Below are positions 51,769 to 61,358 of a stretch of 64,000 bases of DNA, in pieces. Numbering within the stretch: position 1 is the stretch's first letter; every line of letters starts with the position of its first letter. The notes beneath the pieces were generated by a model. The model worked only from the letters and a program-made list of their open reading frames with translations. It ran no database searches and was not told the DNA's origin. Both the position numbers and the translations under genes were made by a program. The stretch is from Acidocella sp. (GTDB lineage Bacteria > Pseudomonadota > Alphaproteobacteria > Acetobacterales > Acetobacteraceae): positions 1 through 64,000 of the forward strand of contig JARLIK010000022.1 of the NCBI GenBank assembly GCA_031291755.1, read 5' to 3'.

Positions 51769-52725
51769 ATGCGTGATTTTTCAGAATTATCCGAACGCGA
51801 GGTGCTTGCGCTGGCCATTGGGTCCGAAGAGGAAGATGGACGCATTTATAACGACATCGCCGAGCGCCTGCATGAGGATTATCCAGCCTCCGCTAATGTA
51901 TTCAGCGAAATGGCGCTTGAGGAGAGCGAACACCGGCACAAATTGCTCGATTTGTACCAGCAGAAATTCGGCAGCCACATTCCGCTAATCCGCCGCCAGG
52001 ACGTGCGCGGCTTCCTCACACGCAAGGCCGTCTGGCAGTTGCCCAAGCCCAGCATCGCCGATGTGCGCAGGCTGGCTGAGGGCATGGAGAAGGAAACCCA
52101 GAATTTTTACCGTCTGGCCGCCTCGCGCTCCACCGACCCTTCTATCCGTAAATTATTGGGCGATTTGGCCGAGGCTGAGCGTGAGCACGAGCACCGGGCC
52201 GATGAGTTACAGGCGAAAAACCTCACCGATAAAGCCCTGAAGTCCGAGGATGAAACCGCCGAGCGGCTGTTTGTTTTGCGTTATATCCAGCCTGGCCTGG
52301 TGGGGCTGATGGATGGGTCGGTTTCAACGCTGGCACCGATTTTCGCCGCAGCCTTCTCAACGGGTCACCCAATGGCCGCCTTCGTGGTGGGGCTGGCCGC
52401 CTCGCTGGGCGCGGGTATTTCCATGGGGTTCGCTGAAGCCTTGTCGGATGACGGCAGCCTCACCGGCCGAGGTACGCCGATTTACCGGGGCATCATTACC
52501 GGTGCCATGACCACATTGGGCGGCTTAGGGCATACGTTGCCGTTTTTGATCCCTCATCTAGCGACTGCCCTAACGGTAGCCATCTGCGTGGTGGTGGTGG
52601 AACTTTCGGTAATTTCCTGGATACGCTGGAAGTATATGGATACCTCGCCGATCCGCGCGACCCTGCAGGTGGCGCTGGGCGGCGCTCTAGTATTTGCTAC
52701 CGGCGTGATTATCGGCAATGGTTGA
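51769..52725 (+). CDS. mbfA: Membrane-bound ferritin/iron exporter MbfA
   Basis: This 318-residue fusion has an N-terminal ferritin-like four-helix domain (about 1-150) with diiron motifs EEE near 25, [12 protein letters not shown] and [11 protein letters not shown], and a C-terminal VIT1-type membrane domain with about five segments (from [15 protein letters not shown]). In Agrobacterium and Bradyrhizobium, MbfA exports iron and protects against iron and peroxide stress, particularly in acid. ATG 51769 follows AGGAGAG. A hairpin over its stop separates it from the next gene. Confidence 0.92.
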   Translation: MRDFSELSEREVLALAIGSEEEDGRIYNDIAERLHEDYPASANVFSEMALEESEHRHKLLDLYQQKFGSHIPLIRRQDVRGFLTRKAVWQLPKPSIADVRRLAEGMEKETQNFYRLAASRSTDPSIRKLLGDLAEAEREHEHRADELQAKNLTDKALKSEDETAERLFVLRYIQPGLVGLMDGSVSTLAPIFAAAFSTGHPMAAFVVGLAASLGAGISMGFAEALSDDGSLTGRGTPIYRGIITGAMTTLGGLGHTLPFLIPHLATALTVAICVVVVELSVISWIRWKYMDTSPIRATLQVALGGALVFATGVIIGNG

Positions 52726-52744
52726 CGTATAGGTAACGTCAACC
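52720..52744 (+). other. Intercistronic hairpin between mbfA and the NMO-like gene
   Basis: GGTTGACGT (52720-52728) and ACGTCAACC (52736-52744) form a perfect 9-bp stem that includes the mbfA stop codon. AAGGA of the next gene follows directly, with no T run. It may be an RNA-processing or partial termination site between two co-directional genes. Confidence 0.45.
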
Positions 52745-52755
52745 AAGGATCAACC

Positions 52756-53718
52756 ATGTCTCTCCCGCAAGTGCTTCAGGGCCGGCTCAGCGTGCCGGTC
52801 ATCGGCTCGCCTTTGTTCATCATCTCCAACCCCGACCTAGTGGTTGCCCAATGCATCGCGGGGGTGGTGGGGTCCTTCCCGGCGCTGAATGCCCGCCCAA
52901 AGGAAAAGCTCGAGGACTGGTTCATCAAAATCACGCAGGCTCTGGCGGCATGGGATGCCGCTCACCCTGGCCAGCCCGCAGCACCCTATGCGGTCAACCA
53001 GATCGTGCATCGCTCGAACGAGCGGTTGCTGCATGATGTTGAGCTTTGCATGAAATACAAGGCACCGATTGTGATCACCTCGCTCGGTGCTCGTACCGAT
53101 GTTTATGATGCCGTGCATTCCTACGGCGGCATCGTGCTGCACGACATCATCAGCAATGAATTTGCCAAAAAAGCCATCGACAAAGGCGCTGATGGCCTGA
53201 TTGCTGTTGCCGCTGGGGCAGGGGGGCACGCTGGCGTTATTTCACCCTTCGCTCTAGTGCAGGAAATCCGTGAATGGTTTGACGGCCCGATCGCGCTCGC
53301 CGGCGCCATCGCCAATGGCGGCGCGGTGCTGGCCGCACAAGCTTGCGGGGCCGATCTTGCCTATATCGGCTCGGCTTTCATCGCTACCGAGGAAGCCAAC
53401 GCCCCGGCGGCCTATAAGCAGGCCATCGTTGATGGTTACGCCAATGATATTGTCTATTCCAACCTGTTCACCGGCGTGCATGGCAACTACCTCAAACCCA
53501 GCATCCGGGCAGCCGGGCTGGACCCTGATCATCTGCCGGACGGTGACCTTTCCACGATGAACTTTCATGAAGGCAATACCAAAGCCTGGAAGGACATCTG
53601 GGGATCGGGCCAGGGCATCGGTGCGGTGAAATCTGTCACCACCACGGCTGAACTGGTGGCGCGGTTGACCCGCGAATATGCGGCGGCGATGGCGCGGCTG
53701 GAGAGCTTGCAAAGCTAA
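52756..53718 (+). CDS. Nitronate monooxygenase-family protein
   Basis: This 320-residue FMN-dependent TIM-barrel protein is of the nitronate monooxygenase/2-nitropropane dioxygenase group, also related to FabK enoyl reductases. VPVIGSPLFIISNPDLVVA near the N terminus, IAVAAGAGGHAGV with the catalytic His region, and GAIANGGAVLAAQACGADLAYIGSAFI for FMN phosphate binding support it. Such enzymes oxidise nitronates such as propionate-3-nitronate. ATG 52756 follows AAGGA. Assignment to NMO rather than FabK is by motif and context only. Confidence 0.85.
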   Translation: MSLPQVLQGRLSVPVIGSPLFIISNPDLVVAQCIAGVVGSFPALNARPKEKLEDWFIKITQALAAWDAAHPGQPAAPYAVNQIVHRSNERLLHDVELCMKYKAPIVITSLGARTDVYDAVHSYGGIVLHDIISNEFAKKAIDKGADGLIAVAAGAGGHAGVISPFALVQEIREWFDGPIALAGAIANGGAVLAAQACGADLAYIGSAFIATEEANAPAAYKQAIVDGYANDIVYSNLFTGVHGNYLKPSIRAAGLDPDHLPDGDLSTMNFHEGNTKAWKDIWGSGQGIGAVKSVTTTAELVARLTREYAAAMARLESLQS

Positions 53719-53774
53719 ATCCGCTTCTGCGCAAGGTGCGGTTGTGCTAGCGTATCATCAACCGGAGTGATGAT

Positions 53775-56648
53775 ATGCGCGTCCGAAAAACGAATTCCAT
53801 AACGCCTGAGGGGAAATCCGCGCAGGAGTTGAGTTCGGTTGCGTTCCTATCAAATCCGCTGTGGAATTTTTCCGGAACCTTGTCTTCCGGTGTGTCGCTG
53901 CAGGCCGATATTGGCTTCAACTTCAGTCTCGCCGCACCAGCCCAATTGGATTACGGGAGTGCACCGGCAGTATCCCCGTCCTTTGCCTCAGTGGTTTCGT
54001 CTGACCGGCCGATTCTCGAAGGTGCCATCGTAGCGAATTCATCGTATGGGGCATCGTCCACTGCCTTGAACGTTGCCGCCGCGGTCACAGAATATGCCAG
54101 CGCCACTGGCGGTGTTTTGAATGGCGCCGGCCTGAAGATCGGCATTTTATCGGATAGCTTCAATGTCAATGGCGGTGAGGCGGCCGCCATAGCCGGGGGC
54201 TACTTGCCAGCCGCCAACATGATCGACATCGTCAAGGAAGGGCCGGCCGGCAGCACCGATGAAGGCATGGCGATGGCTGAGCTTATTCATGCTGTAGCTC
54301 CCGGTGCTCAGATTTATTTTTACACGGCGTTTGATAGCGAAGCTGATTTTGCTAACGGCATCACCACGCTGGCATCGCTGGGGTGCAGCGTCATTGTTGA
54401 TGACGTTGCCTATGGGGATGAGCCGTTTTACCAAAACTCCGGCACCATCACCCAGGCGATTGAAAATGCTGTCGCCAGCGGCGTGAATTATTTCACCGCT
54501 GCGGGGAACGGCTCGAATAATTTCTACGAGCAAGCGTTCACGCCAATTGCGGGCGGATTCAATCTGCCCGGTATTGGCACTGAAGTGACCGATAACGTCT
54601 CGGGTGGTTCACCATATGAGGCGGTTTCACTGGGCACCGGTGCTTATCTTGATTTCACGCTGCAGTGGACACAGCCGTTTGGCGCGAATGCCTATGATCT
54701 TGGTGTGGGACTGTATCGTTATAACAGCTTCACACACAGCTACACGCTGGTTGATAATTTCACCACGGGTGGCCCCACCACAGACCCAATTCTCTCTGTG
54801 CAAACCACCGAGTTTGTCAGCGCCGGTACTTATTATCTGGCGTTTTATGAAACAAATGGCGCTCCGATAACGCCTGGTGAGTTCAAGCTGATTTTTTTTC
54901 AGGACAGTAACGCCACCATCACTGGCATCGGGGCAGGGGTTGGTTCCGGCGCGGTGTTTGGCCATGAACTGGCGGTCGGCGCCAATGCCGTCGCGGCGGT
55001 GGGAGTCACTAACACACCTTCGCAAGGTGTCTCCCCGCCGGTGGTTGAATCATTCAGCGATTACGGGCCTGGAAAGACATATATCAACGCAGGCGGCACC
55101 ATACTCACCACGCCGGTCGTCGATAATTCGCCAGCTTTTGCCGCCCCCGATGGCTCGGCCACCACCATATTCGATCCGTTTGACGGCACCTCCGCCGCTG
55201 CGCCGAATGCTGCCGCTGTCTCATTGCTCATGCTGCAAGCTGATGGCCGGTTGCAGACCAAGCAGGTGACATATCTGCTGGAGCGCTCGGCCATCCCCAC
55301 CGCCAGCACGCTCAACGGCGGGGCCGGGCTGATCCAGGCCAACGTGGCGGTCGCGGGCGCCATTACCGCTTCCAACACCCCGATCTGGACTGCCCAAGGT
55401 GGTTCCGATTTGTGGTCGCTGGCGGCCAACTGGTCGGACAACCTAGTGCCGGGTGCCACCAGCGCGGTGCAAATTACTGATGGGTTGGGTCTGTTCACCA
55501 GCACCTATGCCGTCATCGATAATATTGGCTTGGATAGCATCACCTCGCTGCTGGTGGACGGCAGCAGCTTCACCGGCGCCATCCCCGATTTGACTATCCA
55601 GGCCGCCGATACGCTCAGCACCGGCAATTTGACCCTGGGCAACGGCACTATCGATGTGCTGGGTGCATTGCTTGATACCGGCGCCCTGGTGGCGGGCAGT
55701 GCGGCTGGCACCATTATTCTGGGCGCACAAAGCGAATTGCTGGTCGGCAGTTCGTTAGCTGCCGAGACAATTGATTTCAGCGGCACCAGCAGCGAGCTAG
55801 TTTTAAGCACCGCCAGCAGCGGCACCTTGCAATCTGGCCTTGCTGCCACCATCAATAATTTCATCGCCGGTGACAGTATTGACCTCTCCGGCCTGGCGGA
55901 GTCCCTGGTCAGTTCCATCCACACATCCGGCTCGGAAATTCTGCTTGAGAACGCCACCGGAACAATTCTGGCGCAGCTTGATATCACTGGCCAGACCCTA
56001 AGTGTGATCAGCTTCAGCCGCGATAGCTCCGGCGGTACCGTGCTGGCTGATAACGCCTGCTTTTGTGCCGGCACCCGTATCCTTACCACGCGCGGCGATA
56101 TTGCCGTCGAAACCTTAAAAATTGGCGATGAAGTCATCACCTGCAATGGCGATACCGCGCCGGTGCGCTGGATCGGCTACCGGCATTTGGATATCTCACG
56201 CCATATTTGCCCTGCAAAGGTTCAACCCATCTGCATCAACGCCGATGCCCTGGCCGAGGGCGTGCCGAGCCGCGATTTATATCTCTCGCCTGACCACGCC
56301 ATTTATCACGACGGTTTCCTGGTTCCCGCCAAGGCGCTGGTGAATGGCGCCAACATTACCCAGGTCATCCGCCGCCATGTCACCTATTACCATGTCGAAC
56401 TCGAGGAGCACGCCGTGCTGTTTGCCGAGCATCTGCCCGCCGAAAGCTATCTCGACACCGGCAACCGCGACTGCTTCGAGAACAGTTGCGGTGCTTTACA
56501 ACTGCACCCGGATTTTGCCCAGGATTACCGCGAGCGAAACTCCTGCGGCATTTTTATCGAAACCGGACCGGTGGTTGCCTCGCTGCGTGACCGCGCCAAG
56601 GCGCGTCATCGGCTCACCACAGCAGCGAGGCTATCACGCTTTGTTTAA
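53775..56648 (+). CDS. Large exoprotein: S8-like protease domain plus Hint domain
   Basis: This is a 957-residue protein with three parts. Residues 115-500 form a subtilisin (S8)-like fold with Asp127 in ILSDSF, Asn245 in AAGNGS and Ser473 in DGTSAAAP. The usual HGTxVAG histidine motif is replaced by TDEGMAMAELIH (Asp162, Glu163). Residues 510-750 are Ser/Thr/Gly-rich beta-repeat sequence of adhesin type. Residues 762-905 form a Hint domain starting CFCAGTRIL (Cys762). No classical signal peptide is present, suggesting type I secretion (inference). ATG 53775 follows GGAG. It converges with hpf, overlapping by four bases. Whether it is a protease, self-processing adhesin or both is open. Confidence 0.75.
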   Translation: MRVRKTNSITPEGKSAQELSSVAFLSNPLWNFSGTLSSGVSLQADIGFNFSLAAPAQLDYGSAPAVSPSFASVVSSDRPILEGAIVANSSYGASSTALNVAAAVTEYASATGGVLNGAGLKIGILSDSFNVNGGEAAAIAGGYLPAANMIDIVKEGPAGSTDEGMAMAELIHAVAPGAQIYFYTAFDSEADFANGITTLASLGCSVIVDDVAYGDEPFYQNSGTITQAIENAVASGVNYFTAAGNGSNNFYEQAFTPIAGGFNLPGIGTEVTDNVSGGSPYEAVSLGTGAYLDFTLQWTQPFGANAYDLGVGLYRYNSFTHSYTLVDNFTTGGPTTDPILSVQTTEFVSAGTYYLAFYETNGAPITPGEFKLIFFQDSNATITGIGAGVGSGAVFGHELAVGANAVAAVGVTNTPSQGVSPPVVESFSDYGPGKTYINAGGTILTTPVVDNSPAFAAPDGSATTIFDPFDGTSAAAPNAAAVSLLMLQADGRLQTKQVTYLLERSAIPTASTLNGGAGLIQANVAVAGAITASNTPIWTAQGGSDLWSLAANWSDNLVPGATSAVQITDGLGLFTSTYAVIDNIGLDSITSLLVDGSSFTGAIPDLTIQAADTLSTGNLTLGNGTIDVLGALLDTGALVAGSAAGTIILGAQSELLVGSSLAAETIDFSGTSSELVLSTASSGTLQSGLAATINNFIAGDSIDLSGLAESLVSSIHTSGSEILLENATGTILAQLDITGQTLSVISFSRDSSGGTVLADNACFCAGTRILTTRGDIAVETLKIGDEVITCNGDTAPVRWIGYRHLDISRHICPAKVQPICINADALAEGVPSRDLYLSPDHAIYHDGFLVPAKALVNGANITQVIRRHVTYYHVELEEHAVLFAEHLPAESYLDTGNRDCFENSCGALQLHPDFAQDYRERNSCGIFIETGPVVASLRDRAKARHRLTTAARLSRFV

Positions 56649-57241
56649 GAAACCGGGTCGATCCAGCCGATATGCCCATCAGGACGGCGATAGATCACAT
56701 TCAGCTGGTTGTTCTTTTCGTTACGGAACATCATCACCTGCTGAAATGCCAGATCAAGCCGCATCACCGCGTCGCGCACCGTCAGGGTTTCAATCAAGGT
56801 GTCCGATTCCGCGATGATGGTGGCGTGCAGCGCATCGGGCTCCGCCGCATGCCCGTTCATTACCTTCGCCGGTTCAATTTCAATATCCTCATCGCGCAGG
56901 ATATATTGCTTGCCGGGCTCTTGTTTGACCGGCGGCGCGATATCGCGCGCATGGTCATTCACCCGGCGGCGGTAGCGGCGCAGCCGCTTGGCGATATGCT
57001 CCGCCGCATCATCAAACGCCGCACGTGCATCGCCGGCCTCACCCTCACCGCGCACCGTCACGCCGCGACCGGCATGCACGTTGATATCGCAAGTGAAGAA
57101 ACTTCGTGCCTTGCTGAAGGTCACGTTGGCTTGCAGCGCGTGGTCAAAATATTTGTTGGTGATGACATCCAGATGATCCGAGACGTGTACCCGCAGGGCA
57201 TCGGATAATTCCACCTGCTTACCAGAAACCGTGAGCTGCAT
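56645..57241 (-). CDS. hpf: Long-form ribosome hibernation promoting factor
   Basis: This 198-residue HPF has the N-terminal YfiA/HPF domain (1-100; MQLTVSGKQVELSDALRVHV) that blocks the decoding centre. The C-terminal dimerisation domain (about 145-198; MVMMF-like core, RNEKNNQLNVIYRRPDG) pairs two ribosomes into inactive 100S particles. The gene follows rpoN as in many alphaproteobacteria, where ptsN usually comes next; here the exoprotein lies there instead, on the opposite strand. Regulation by stress or stationary phase is family knowledge. Confidence 0.94.
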   Translation of the reverse strand: MQLTVSGKQVELSDALRVHVSDHLDVITNKYFDHALQANVTFSKARSFFTCDINVHAGRGVTVRGEGEAGDARAAFDDAAEHIAKRLRRYRRRVNDHARDIAPPVKQEPGKQYILRDEDIEIEPAKVMNGHAAEPDALHATIIAESDTLIETLTVRDAVMRLDLAFQQVMMFRNEKNNQLNVIYRRPDGHIGWIDPVS

Positions 57242-57348
57242 TTTTCTTACTCCTTTGGTCTACAAGTTCCGGCTGTATTTTACCGCTTTGGCTTTGTGCC
57301 CCTTGCGGGGTCTTGAGCCTGACGGCTGGGGGTCAAGCCGGCGTAACC

Positions 57349-58842
57349 TCAAGCTGCCGACAATTTCTCCCGTTTGCGCTGCGCCGAACCGGGAATGCGT
57401 AGCGCTTCCCGGTATTTGGCCACGGTACGCCGTGCTATGTCTATGCCTTCTTTTTGTAATATCTGTGCAACCGCGTCATCTGACAGAATTAGCCGGGTTT
57501 CTTCGGCGGCAATTAACGCCTGCACCCGGTGGCGGACGGTCTCGGCGCTATGAGTTTCGCCGTTGGCGCCTGCAATGGCGGTGGTGAAGAAGAATTTCAT
57601 CTCGAAAATGCCGCGCGGCGTGGCGATCGATTTGTTTGAGGTCACCCGGCTGACCGTGCTTTCATGCAGTTCCACCTCGGCTGCTATGTCGCGCAGGGTG
57701 AGCGGGCGCAGGTGGCTGATACCATGCCGGAAAAATCCCTCTTGGCGCCGCACGATCTCACCGGAGACCCGTAAAATCGTCTGAGCACGGGATTCCAGGG
57801 CTTTTACCAGCCAGGTGGCACCCTGCAACTGTTCGGAGAGAAAACTCTTGGTCTCGCGCGAGGCCGAGGCCGCCATTTTGGCGTGAAACCCGCGCCGGAT
57901 CAGCAGACGCGGCATGGTTTCGGGGTTAATCTCCAGCATCCAATCGCTGGTCCCTTCAGCGGTGATCGGCATTGGCCGCATCAGAACATCGGGGATCAAC
58001 GGGCGGATCGGCTCGATGTCATATTGCGCACCGGGCTTGGGGTCGAGCCGCTTCAACTCGGCGATCATGTCCGCCATGTCGGCGGCGTCCACGCCGCAGC
58101 GCTCCATCAACCCGCGCATATCCCGCCGTGCCAGCAGTTCCAGATGCTCGAGCAGGGCCGCCATGGCGGGATCATAGCGGTTTTTCTCTTGCAGTTGCAC
58201 GGCCAGACATTCGCGCAAATCCAGGGCAAAAATCCCCGTCGGATCAAACCGCAGCATTTTTTGCCGGACCGCCTCAAGCAGCACAAATTCAACGCCCAGC
58301 CGCGCGGCAATAGCCTCCGGCGGCTCTGCCAGACGTCCGGCGCCATCCAGCGCCGCGATCAGGGCGGTGGCGACGATGCGTTCCTTCTGAGAGGTAAAAG
58401 CCAGCCGCGCCTGCTGTTCAAGCTGCTCGCGCAGATTCGGTTTCCGCTCGGCCAGGCTATCAATCAGGCTCCAGCCGTCATCATCCTCGCCGCCGCCATT
58501 ATACATTCCACCGCCATCCGAGACGGTGCCGGCGTCATAGCTATTGGTGGTGTCGATATCGAGCGGCGCCTCACCAGTGCCCGGTAACATGCCGGAAGCG
58601 GCAAAGCTGGCGGTGTCGGTGGTTTCGGAGGCCGCCGCGAGCATGGCCACCGGTTCCAGCATGGGGCCGGGATCGATGGTGACGTCAGCATGGGCCAGCA
58701 GAGGGTTTTTCAGCAGTTCGTCTTCGATAAACTGGCTGGCCTCGATATTGGAATATTGCAAAAGCTGAATGGCCTGCCGCAGTTGCGGCGTCATCACCAA
58801 AGACTGCGATTGCCGCAGATCGAGACGGGGACCAATGGACAT
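57349..58842 (-). CDS. rpoN: RNA polymerase sigma-54 factor
   Basis: This 497-residue sigma-54 protein directs transcription from -24/-12 promoters and needs AAA+ activators. The Gln-rich N-terminal region I is PRLDLRQSQSLVMTPQLRQAIQLLQ. A core-binding domain follows, and the RpoN box ARRTVAKYREAL lies at 470-481 near the C terminus. Length matches the family (about 480-510). ATG 58842 gives the standard start. An AT-rich gap of 163 bases before lptB probably holds its own promoter. Confidence 0.96.
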   Translation of the reverse strand: MSIGPRLDLRQSQSLVMTPQLRQAIQLLQYSNIEASQFIEDELLKNPLLAHADVTIDPGPMLEPVAMLAAASETTDTASFAASGMLPGTGEAPLDIDTTNSYDAGTVSDGGGMYNGGGEDDDGWSLIDSLAERKPNLREQLEQQARLAFTSQKERIVATALIAALDGAGRLAEPPEAIAARLGVEFVLLEAVRQKMLRFDPTGIFALDLRECLAVQLQEKNRYDPAMAALLEHLELLARRDMRGLMERCGVDAADMADMIAELKRLDPKPGAQYDIEPIRPLIPDVLMRPMPITAEGTSDWMLEINPETMPRLLIRRGFHAKMAASASRETKSFLSEQLQGATWLVKALESRAQTILRVSGEIVRRQEGFFRHGISHLRPLTLRDIAAEVELHESTVSRVTSNKSIATPRGIFEMKFFFTTAIAGANGETHSAETVRHRVQALIAAEETRLILSDDAVAQILQKEGIDIARRTVAKYREALRIPGSAQRKREKLSAA

Positions 58843-59005
58843 GGCCTATTGGTAACGCAAATTTACCCAATGACCAATGTTTTTTGGCCCGAATCATGCA
58901 TGTCAAGTAGAGAAATTTTCGCGCTGACGTTATTTAGCAGCAGATTTTTATAAAATTACTTTATAGTCAGCAAGTTATAAAATTTTTCTAGAAATCAAAT
59001 GAACT
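58843..59005. other. AT-rich gap between lptB and rpoN
   Basis: These 163 bases are clearly AT-rich (for example TTTTATAAAATTACTTTATAG near 58947) and probably carry the rpoN promoter. I see no reading frame or defined operator in it. Confidence 0.4.
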
Positions 59006-59758
59006 TTAAAGGCTGAATTTTTCGCCAAGGTAAACGCGCCGGACATCTTTATGAGCTACAACCTCGTCCGGAACGCCCTCCATCAGTACCTGTCCGTCGT
59101 GCATAATGTATGCCCGGTCGATAATCTCGAGCGTCTCACGCACGTTGTGGTCGGTGATCAGAACCCCCAGGCCGCGATGCTTCAGATGAGAAACCAGATC
59201 ACGAATTTCACCCACGGCGATCGGGTCAATACCGGCCAAGGGTTCGTCAAGAAGAATATAGTTAGGGCCAGTCGCCAATGCGCGGGCGATCTCCACACGC
59301 CGCCGCTCACCGCCGGAAAGCGCCAAGGCCGGGGTGCGGCGCAGGTGCGAAATTCCAAACTCGGCCAGCAGGGCATCCAGCATCGCCTCGCGCCGGTCGC
59401 GCTCAGGTTCCACCACATCGAGCGCTGCCATGATATTCTGCTCAACGGTCAGGCCACGGAACACGCTGGCCTCCTGCGGCAGGTAGCCGATGCCAAGCCG
59501 GGCCCGGCGGTACATCGGCAGGCTGGAGATTTCGGTGCCATCCAGCGTGATGGTGCCACCATCAGACTGGATCAGTCCGACCAGCATGTAGAAGGTGGTA
59601 GTCTTGCCGGCGCCATTGGGGCCAAGCAGCCCCACCGCCTCGCCCCGGCGCACTGCAATTGAGACATTGCGCACAACCGGACGCTTCTTGAACTGCTTGC
59701 CAAGGCCACGGGCCACCAGCCCGCCCTGAGAATGGATGACCTTGAAATTTTCGCTCAC
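59006..59758 (-). CDS. lptB: LPS export ABC transporter ATP-binding protein LptB
   Basis: LptB powers the extraction of lipopolysaccharide from the inner membrane with LptFG. This 250-residue ATPase has Walker A GPNGAGKTT at 46-54, signature LSGGERRRVE and Walker B ILLDEPLAGIDP. The start overlaps the lptA stop by four bases. Context with kdsD, lptC and lptA makes the assignment certain. Confidence 0.96.
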   Translation of the reverse strand: MSENFKVIHSQGGLVARGLGKQFKKRPVVRNVSIAVRRGEAVGLLGPNGAGKTTTFYMLVGLIQSDGGTITLDGTEISSLPMYRRARLGIGYLPQEASVFRGLTVEQNIMAALDVVEPERDRREAMLDALLAEFGISHLRRTPALALSGGERRRVEIARALATGPNYILLDEPLAGIDPIAVGEIRDLVSHLKHRGLGVLITDHNVRETLEIIDRAYIMHDGQVLMEGVPDEVVAHKDVRRVYLGEKFSL

Positions 59759-60687
59759 TTGCTAGCCGGCGGTGCGCTGCTGGGTGTCACGGTGCCGGCT
59801 ACCTGTCCGCCAGGGGCCGCCAGCAAGGTGGCGATACCGGTGCGCATATTCACCAGCGCATCGCTGCCGTTCAACTGGTTCGGTCCGCTGATGATATGAA
59901 CATTGCCGCCTAGCCGCGCCACGTCGGGGTCTGGCAGATAGACGCCGGAATTACCGGTGGCGGTCTGGTTGGGCGTACGGATAACAACATGGCCGATGGC
60001 ATCAACCTTCTGCAGTTTGCCGGCCTGACCCAGCATATCCGGGGTTTTATCGCTCTTGGCGCTTGGCGCCGGCGCGGTTTTTCCAGCTGGTGGCGGCGCC
60101 AGATAGCCAATGATGGTATCAGCGGCAATCGAGCGGCCGTCATCGGCCACGATCAGCGCATTACCACGTGCGATCGCCTGCCGCTTGACGGAGTAATACT
60201 CAATTGAGTCCTTGGCCGTGATCACATCATGCGGGGTGGTCAGCTTCAAATGCTGGCCGGTCAGCACCAGCACCGCATCATCCATATTATAGACTGCATG
60301 ATCGCCGAAGGCATTATCGGTGGGGGTGGAAATATGAACGTTGCCAATGGCTTCCAGCTCGTAAATTTCGGAATTTCCGTTGTTCAGCACCGATTCAGGA
60401 TCACTTGCCGGTGCTGGAACGGCTGGCGTGCCTGCGGCTGGCGTCGCGCTGGCTTTTTTGCGGTAATGCGCAATCAACCGGTCGGCCTGCACCGTCACAT
60501 TGCCGCGCACCGCCTTTGCGTTGCCGGTGGCAATCACTTCCTGGTCAGTCTGGCGCCATTCAATGCCTTGGGTGGCGGTAATTTGAATCGGCGTCGGCGT
60601 ACCCGAGACAGCCGGATCGCCAGCCTGTCCTTGCGCGTGCGCCGTGGCGATTGCCAATAACGAAAAACCGATCAGCCAGAATTTCAT
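59755..60687 (-). CDS. lptA: LPS transport periplasmic protein LptA
   Basis: This 310-residue protein has a signal peptide (cleavage near AHA, residue 18) and OstA/LptA-type beta-jellyroll repeats, for example VIATGNAKAVRGNVTVQADRLIAHY and DNAFGDHAVYNMDDAVLVLTGQ. It bridges LptC to LptD across the periplasm. It is longer than E. coli LptA (185), with Pro/Ala-rich insertions near 90-100 and 205-215 and a Pro/Ala tail, typical of alphaproteobacterial forms. Start and stop each overlap neighbours by four bases. Confidence 0.9.
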   Translation of the reverse strand: MKFWLIGFSLLAIATAHAQGQAGDPAVSGTPTPIQITATQGIEWRQTDQEVIATGNAKAVRGNVTVQADRLIAHYRKKASATPAAGTPAVPAPASDPESVLNNGNSEIYELEAIGNVHISTPTDNAFGDHAVYNMDDAVLVLTGQHLKLTTPHDVITAKDSIEYYSVKRQAIARGNALIVADDGRSIAADTIIGYLAPPPAGKTAPAPSAKSDKTPDMLGQAGKLQKVDAIGHVVIRTPNQTATGNSGVYLPDPDVARLGGNVHIISGPNQLNGSDALVNMRTGIATLLAAPGGQVAGTVTPSSAPPASK

Positions 60688-61358
60688 GGACCAGGCGCAC
60701 CGCTGGTAGCGTTCAAATGCAATTGAGCGGGGCCGTTGAACACCACGTCCGCGCCGTGCTGAGTCAGGGTAAAGCCGCCCGCCGCATTCAGCGTGCCGAA
60801 CGGGCCTTCTGCCTGCACAGGCGATGTTGAATTGGCATCGCCAAGCTTGAGATCGATATGGGCGTCGGGTGCCGTCATGCTGGTGCCGTCATTGCGGTAC
60901 AAAATGACATTTCCCTTCAATCCCAAGGTCTGAAGCTTCTGGTTAAATAAGCCAGAGTCAGATTTCAGCATCATCCATGCGCCAGATGTTAACGTGATAT
61001 CACCCTGCGGCTTTGCCAGTGCCACATCGTCGATGCCCTGGTCATGCGCGGCGTCGGCGGTCACGGTAAACGGCTGGCCGTGCTGATCGATGCCATGATA
61101 CTTCGGATCGGACATGTCGGAGCCAGATGGCTGCGTGGTCGCCTGCACCTTATAGGTGACGCGGTCTGCCGCCGGTCCGGTTTTCAGGCCGGGCGCAATT
61201 GCCAGGGCCACCAGCAGCAAAGCCGCTGCTGCTGGCAATACCGCCTTGAAGATCGTTACGGTTTTGGAGCGGCGCGCCATGACGGCAATCGATTCCGGAC
61301 TGCGGCGGCGGAAACTCTCCAGCATGCGCTCGCGCGCGGATTGTTGGGCCGGACTCAT
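60684..61358 (-). CDS. lptC: LPS export protein LptC
   Basis: This 224-residue bitopic protein has one membrane segment (about 33-55, FKAVLPAAAALLLVALAIAPG) and a periplasmic LptC/OstA-like jellyroll domain. It passes LPS from LptBFG to LptA. The N-terminal cytoplasmic extension of about 30 residues, with RRSPESIAVMARRSK, is usual in alphaproteobacteria. Its coding region overlaps both kdsD and lptA by four bases. Confidence 0.87.
   Translation of the reverse strand: MSPAQQSARERMLESFRRRSPESIAVMARRSKTVTIFKAVLPAAAALLLVALAIAPGLKTGPAADRVTYKVQATTQPSGSDMSDPKYHGIDQHGQPFTVTADAAHDQGIDDVALAKPQGDITLTSGAWMMLKSDSGLFNQKLQTLGLKGNVILYRNDGTSMTAPDAHIDLKLGDANSTSPVQAEGPFGTLNAAGGFTLTQHGADVVFNGPAQLHLNATSGAPGP

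Noticed and set aside
54147-56146. Minus-strand frames opposite the Hint exoprotein
   Set aside because: They mirror the repetitive coding region and carry no domains.
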